NCBI GenBank assembly: GCA_027025255.1
Contig: JALVRC010000161.1
Span: forward strand, 1-9,425
Length of the DNA: 9,425 nt
Source of the DNA: Caldifarciminota bacterium
GTDB lineage: Bacteria; Hydrothermota; Tepidihabitantia; B3-TA06; JALVRC01
Direction: 5' to 3'
The position numbers were made by a program, and so were the translations under genes. Positions 6,661 through 9,425 of the stretch are shown piece after piece. The notes beneath the pieces were generated by a model that saw nothing but the letters and a program-made list of their open reading frames with translations, searched no databases and was not told the DNA's origin. Each line of letters starts with the position of its first letter. Position 1 is the stretch's first letter.

Positions 6661-7947
6661 GTGAATAATTTAAATGATTTATTTAAAACGGACAGAGAGG
6701 TTTTTGAAGCAATATTTAAAGAAACCCGTAGAGAACACGAAAATATAGAGCTTATAGCAAGTGAGAACTTTGTTTCTGAGGCAGTTCTTGCAGCTTTAGG
6801 TTCAGTTCTTACAAACAAGTATGCAGAAGGTTATCCTGGAAAAAGATATTATGGGGGATGTGAGTATGTTGATATTGCAGAAGAGCTGGCAAGAGAGAGG
6901 GCTAAAATGCTATTTAAGGCTGATCATGCAAATGTTCAACCTCATTCCGGTACTACAGCTAATATGACAACCTATCTTGCACTTGCAAAGCCAGGAGACA
7001 CTATTATGGGGCTTTCTCTTTCACATGGAGGTCATCTTTCCCATGGACATAAGGTGAGTTTTACAGGCAAGTTGTTTAACATAGTTCACTACAATGTAGA
7101 TAGAGATACTGAACAGATTGATTTTGACGAGCTTTTAAAGGTTGCAGAGGAGCATAAACCCAGAATTATTGTTGCTGGTGCAAGTGCTTATCCCAGAACT
7201 TTACATTTTGACAAATTCAGAGAGATTGCTGATAAGGTTGGTGCTTATCTTGTTGCTGATATAGCACATATAGCGGGTTTAGTCGCTGCAGGTCTACATC
7301 CGTCTCCTGTAAAGTATGCAGATGTAGTTACAACCACTACTCATAAAACCTTAAGAGGGCCACGGGGAGCATTAATACTCTGTAAAGAAGAACACAAAAA
7401 GGTAATTGATAAGGCGAATTTCCCAGGTGCACAGGGTGGGCCTTTGATGCATGTGATTGCAGCTAAGGCTGTTGCATTTAAGGAAGCTATGAGTGATGAA
7501 TTTAAAAATTATCAAAAGCAAATACTTAAAAATGCAAAAGCCCTGGCTGATAGTATGGAAGAAAAGGGTTATAGACTTGTTGCAGGGGGGACAGATACTC
7601 ATTTAATGCTTGTTGATTTAAGAAGTAAGAATATTACAGGGAAAGAGGCTGAAAAGGTGCTTGATCAAGCAGGTATTACAGTAAATAAAAATACTATTCC
7701 TTATGATCCGGAAAAACCCACAGTTACCAGTGGAATAAGGCTTGGAACACCTGCTTTAACTTCAAGAGGTATGAAAGAGCAGGAAATGCAAGAAATAGCA
7801 ACTCTTATTGATAAAGTTTTATCTTCTCCTACAGAAGATACTATTAGAAACGTAAAGGCAAAGGTAAGAGAACTTGTCGAACAGTTCCCACTTTACAGAC
7901 AAAGAAGGGAAGAAATGAAAAAATATATGGAGGGTTTAAATGTTTGA
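6661..7947 (+). CDS. glyA: Serine hydroxymethyltransferase
   Basis: PLP enzyme that interconverts serine plus tetrahydrofolate with glycine plus 5,10-methylene-THF, the main source of one-carbon units for purines, thymidylate and methionine. At 428 aa it has full family length. Hallmarks: IELIASENFVS (29-39), TNKYAEGYPGKRYYGGCEYVD (51-71), HSGTTANM (95-102), DIAHIAGL (200-207; Asp200 and His203 contact the cofactor), TTTTHKTLRGPRG (224-236) with the Schiff-base Lys229, and SGIRLGTPALTSRG (357-370) with the substrate-carboxylate Arg360. The distance from the start to the IASEN block matches the family, which supports the GTG start. The gene has its own consensus promoter and overlaps eno by 8 bases (ATGTTTGA), so it heads a glyA-eno unit. 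Nothing in the sequence suggests damage. Confidence 0.97.
   Translation: MNNLNDLFKTDREVFEAIFKETRREHENIELIASENFVSEAVLAALGSVLTNKYAEGYPGKRYYGGCEYVDIAEELARERAKMLFKADHANVQPHSGTTANMTTYLALAKPGDTIMGLSLSHGGHLSHGHKVSFTGKLFNIVHYNVDRDTEQIDFDELLKVAEEHKPRIIVAGASAYPRTLHFDKFREIADKVGAYLVADIAHIAGLVAAGLHPSPVKYADVVTTTTHKTLRGPRGALILCKEEHKKVIDKANFPGAQGGPLMHVIAAKAVAFKEAMSDEFKNYQKQILKNAKALADSMEEKGYRLVAGGTDTHLMLVDLRSKNITGKEAEKVLDQAGITVNKNTIPYDPEKPTVTSGIRLGTPALTSRGMKEQEMQEIATLIDKVLSSPTEDTIRNVKAKVRELVEQFPLYRQRREEMKKYMEGLNV
7929..7934 (+). promoter_or_regulatory. Ribosome binding site GGAGGG for eno inside the glyA 3' end
   Basis: GGAGGG ends 5 bases before the ATG at 7940. It confirms the 8-base glyA/eno overlap as a real start and allows eno both coupled and independent initiation. 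Confidence 0.65.
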
Positions 7948-9214
7948 TGATGTAGTAATAGAGGATTTATATGGTTATGAGATACTTGATAGCAGAGGTA
8001 ATCCGACTATTGAGGGAGTTTGTGTCCTGAGTGACGGGACTGAAGCTCGCGTTGCAATTCCTTCTGGAAAATCAGTAGGTAAGCATGAGGCTCATGAGTT
8101 AAGAGACGGGGATAAAAGGTATAATGGAAAAGGTGTTCGGAATGCAATTACTTACCTTAATAGAGATATTTTTGAAGAGTTAGAAGGGCTATCTCCCTTT
8201 ATGCAACAGGAGATAGATGATATTTTGATAGAGCTTGATGGTACGCATAATAAATCACGTTTAGGAGCGAATGCAATCCTGGCTGCGTCTCTTTCTATTG
8301 CTAAAGCTTCAGCTCTTTCTCTTGGGATTGAACTTTTTGAATATCTTGGTGGTATAAAAAAGCATTATCTACCAGTCCCTTTTTTAAACATACTTAACGG
8401 TGGTGAGCATGCTGACAATGGTCTTGATATACAGGAATATATGATAGCTCCTGTTAATTTTGATACTTTCTCAGATGCCTTAAGGGCAGGTGTTGAGATT
8501 TATCATGCCTTAAGGCAAATTCTTCTTGATAAACACTTGAGTATTGGTATTGGAGACGAAGGAGGTTTCGCTCCTACATTATCTTCAAATACAGAGCCTT
8601 TTGAACTTATTATCAGGGCTATTGAAAAGGCTGGATATGTTCCGGGAGAAGATATCTTACTTGCTATTGATGCTGCTGCTAACAGTTTTTACAGGGATGG
8701 CAAATATCATTTAACACTTGAGGATAAACATCTGTCTTCAGAAGAATTTGCTAATTTATATAAAGAATGGACAGATCATTACCCGCTTGTATCTATAGAA
8801 GACGGAATGGCAGAAATGGATGAGCATGGTTGGATAGAATTAACTGAATTGATTGGAGAGGATATTCAACTTATAGGTGATGATATTTTTGTTACGCAGA
8901 TGAAGCTTTTAAAACAGGGGATTGATAAAGCTATAGCAAATGGTATACTTATAAAGCCAAACCAGGTGGGAAGTCTATCAGAAACCTTAGAAACAGTTTC
9001 ATTTGCCCAGAGTAATGGCTATAGTACAATGGTCTCTCACCGCTCAGGAGATACATGTGATCCTGTTATAGTACATATTGCTGTAGGACTGGATACTTTG
9101 ATGATTAAGTCAGGAGCTCCTTGCAGAGGAGAAAGGTTAAGTAAATATAATGAACTTTTACGTATTGAATACGAACAGGGGCTTGAATACGCTGGTAAGC
9201 TTTTGATTGAATAG
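7940..9214 (+). CDS. eno: Enolase (phosphopyruvate hydratase), divergent
   Basis: Interconverts 2-phosphoglycerate and phosphoenolpyruvate in glycolysis/gluconeogenesis; cytosolic, Mg2+-dependent. At 424 aa it is full length. The catalytic set is intact: Ser45 of the mobile loop, His157 (NGGEHADN), Glu166 (DIQEYM), Glu207 (GDEGGFAP), metal ligands Asp244, Glu287 (SIEDG) and Asp314 (GDDIF), Lys339 (LIKPNQVGSLSET), His367 (SHRSG) and Lys390 (IKSGAP). Several positions that are nearly constant in enolases differ: the loop SGASTG is SGKSVG (43-47 region), ASEF is ANSF (247-250), SGET is SGDT (369-372), IADLAV is IVHIAV (377-382) and RSER is RGER (396-399). It is probably an active but deep-branching enolase; a specialised paralogue cannot be excluded. 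It overlaps glyA and precedes a DivIC/FtsB-like gene, the arrangement often seen for the housekeeping eno. Confidence 0.94.
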   Translation: MFDDVVIEDLYGYEILDSRGNPTIEGVCVLSDGTEARVAIPSGKSVGKHEAHELRDGDKRYNGKGVRNAITYLNRDIFEELEGLSPFMQQEIDDILIELDGTHNKSRLGANAILAASLSIAKASALSLGIELFEYLGGIKKHYLPVPFLNILNGGEHADNGLDIQEYMIAPVNFDTFSDALRAGVEIYHALRQILLDKHLSIGIGDEGGFAPTLSSNTEPFELIIRAIEKAGYVPGEDILLAIDAAANSFYRDGKYHLTLEDKHLSSEEFANLYKEWTDHYPLVSIEDGMAEMDEHGWIELTELIGEDIQLIGDDIFVTQMKLLKQGIDKAIANGILIKPNQVGSLSETLETVSFAQSNGYSTMVSHRSGDTCDPVIVHIAVGLDTLMIKSGAPCRGERLSKYNELLRIEYEQGLEYAGKLLIE

Positions 9215-9240
9215 AAGCTTGATTGTATGAGATGTTTTAA

Positions 9241-9252
9241 ATTGAATTCAAT
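9241..9252. other. 12-bp perfect palindrome in the eno-divIC gap
   Basis: ATTGAATTCAAT is self-complementary with no loop, lying 15 bases before the next GTG start. It could be an operator-like site for a dimeric regulator, but such AT-rich palindromes also arise by chance. No convincing promoter accompanies it. Confidence 0.2.
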
Positions 9253-9266
9253 AGGATAAAAGATAA

Positions 9267-9425
9267 GTGAAGATAGGTGGACGTCTTTTGATTATTTTAT
9301 ATCTTTTTTTTCTTATTCTTTTTCTTCTTTTAGGACCTGCTGGGCTTATAAAATATATCAAGCTTCATAACGAGGAAAGTGCACTTGCTAAAAGGATATA
9401 TGAATTAAAGGTAGAGAATGAACTT
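9267..9425 (+). CDS. FtsB/DivIC-like septum formation protein, N-terminal 53 residues (cut by window end)
   Basis: The frame opens at GTG 9267, directly after an in-frame TAA at 9264-9266, and stays open to the window end. The visible residues begin MKIGGRLLIILYLFF: a short cytoplasmic basic tail, one transmembrane helix (about 7-22), then GPAGLIKYIKLHNEESALAKRIYELKVENEL, a coiled coil with Leu33, Leu40 and Leu47 exactly seven apart and the ExxxL...L...ENEL pattern of FtsB/DivIC. In this family the protein is a bitopic membrane member of the FtsQ-FtsL-FtsB divisome complex. The position just after eno is the classical location of ftsB/divIC and supports the call. AGGA at 9253-9256 lies 10 bases before the GTG, a fair but weak ribosome binding site. 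The 3' part is outside the window, so the full length and domain end are unknown. Confidence 0.75.
   Translation, partial: MKIGGRLLIILYLFFLILFLLLGPAGLIKYIKLHNEESALAKRIYELKVENEL

Noticed and set aside
6659..6664. ATGTGA start-stop minimal ORF overlapping the glyA start
   Set aside because: It is only 3 bases from the Shine-Dalgarno core and arises naturally from AAAT before GTGAAT. A regulatory role cannot be supported from sequence.
9197..9220. Possible terminator hairpin at the end of eno (two AAGCTT copies)
   Set aside because: AAGCTT is self-complementary, so two copies pair trivially; the stem is only 6 bp, AT-rich, with a 12-nt loop, overlaps the stop codon and has no T-tract.

Overview
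The window is AT-rich bacterial DNA with every supported gene on the + strand. The first gene ends in a module that looks like a type IX secretion (Por) sorting domain, which points to the FCB group (Fibrobacterota-Chlorobiota-Bacteroidota and related candidate phyla). Two promoters have near-perfect sigma-70 hexamers (TTGACT/TATAAT and TTGACA/TATAAT), and several genes have strong AGGAGG-type ribosome binding sites. Bacteroidota proper usually lack both traits, so I infer an uncultured FCB-type lineage (for example a WOR-3/Cloacimonadota-like group). This is inference only; there is no rRNA in the window.

Layout. (1) 1-450: the 3' end of a secreted or surface protein gene. (2) 451-669: a spacer with three stem-loops, one of them a C-run/G-run palindrome typical of dispersed intergenic repeats, followed by a promoter and ribosome binding site. 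(3) 670-6598: a tightly packed three-gene unit. It holds an 821-aa TPR/VCBS/ASPIC-UnbV calcium-motif protein, a PurL-type FGAM synthase carrying its own N-terminal PurS-like region, and a nitrilase-superfamily amidohydrolase. The junctions overlap (GTGA, and ATG read through the purL stop), so translational coupling is likely. (4) 6599-6660: a short promoter region placed unusually close to the next start codon. (5) 6661-9425: glyA, eno (8-nt overlap) and, after 52 bases, the 5' end of a small FtsB/DivIC-like cell-division gene cut by the window edge.

How the genes fit together. PurL makes FGAM in purine synthesis. GlyA supplies the glycine and one-carbon units the same pathway uses. Eno is glycolytic, and its place before a DivIC/FtsB gene is a widely seen bacterial arrangement. 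The unusual elements are the extracellular-type beta-propeller gene at the head of the purL unit, the nitrilase fused to the end of purL by overlap with no purQ in view, and a divergent enolase that keeps its catalytic residues but changes several flanking residues. I see no CRISPR array, transposase, phage gene, tRNA or riboswitch. Apart from these points the window is mostly housekeeping, and I do not see a clearly new multi-gene system.
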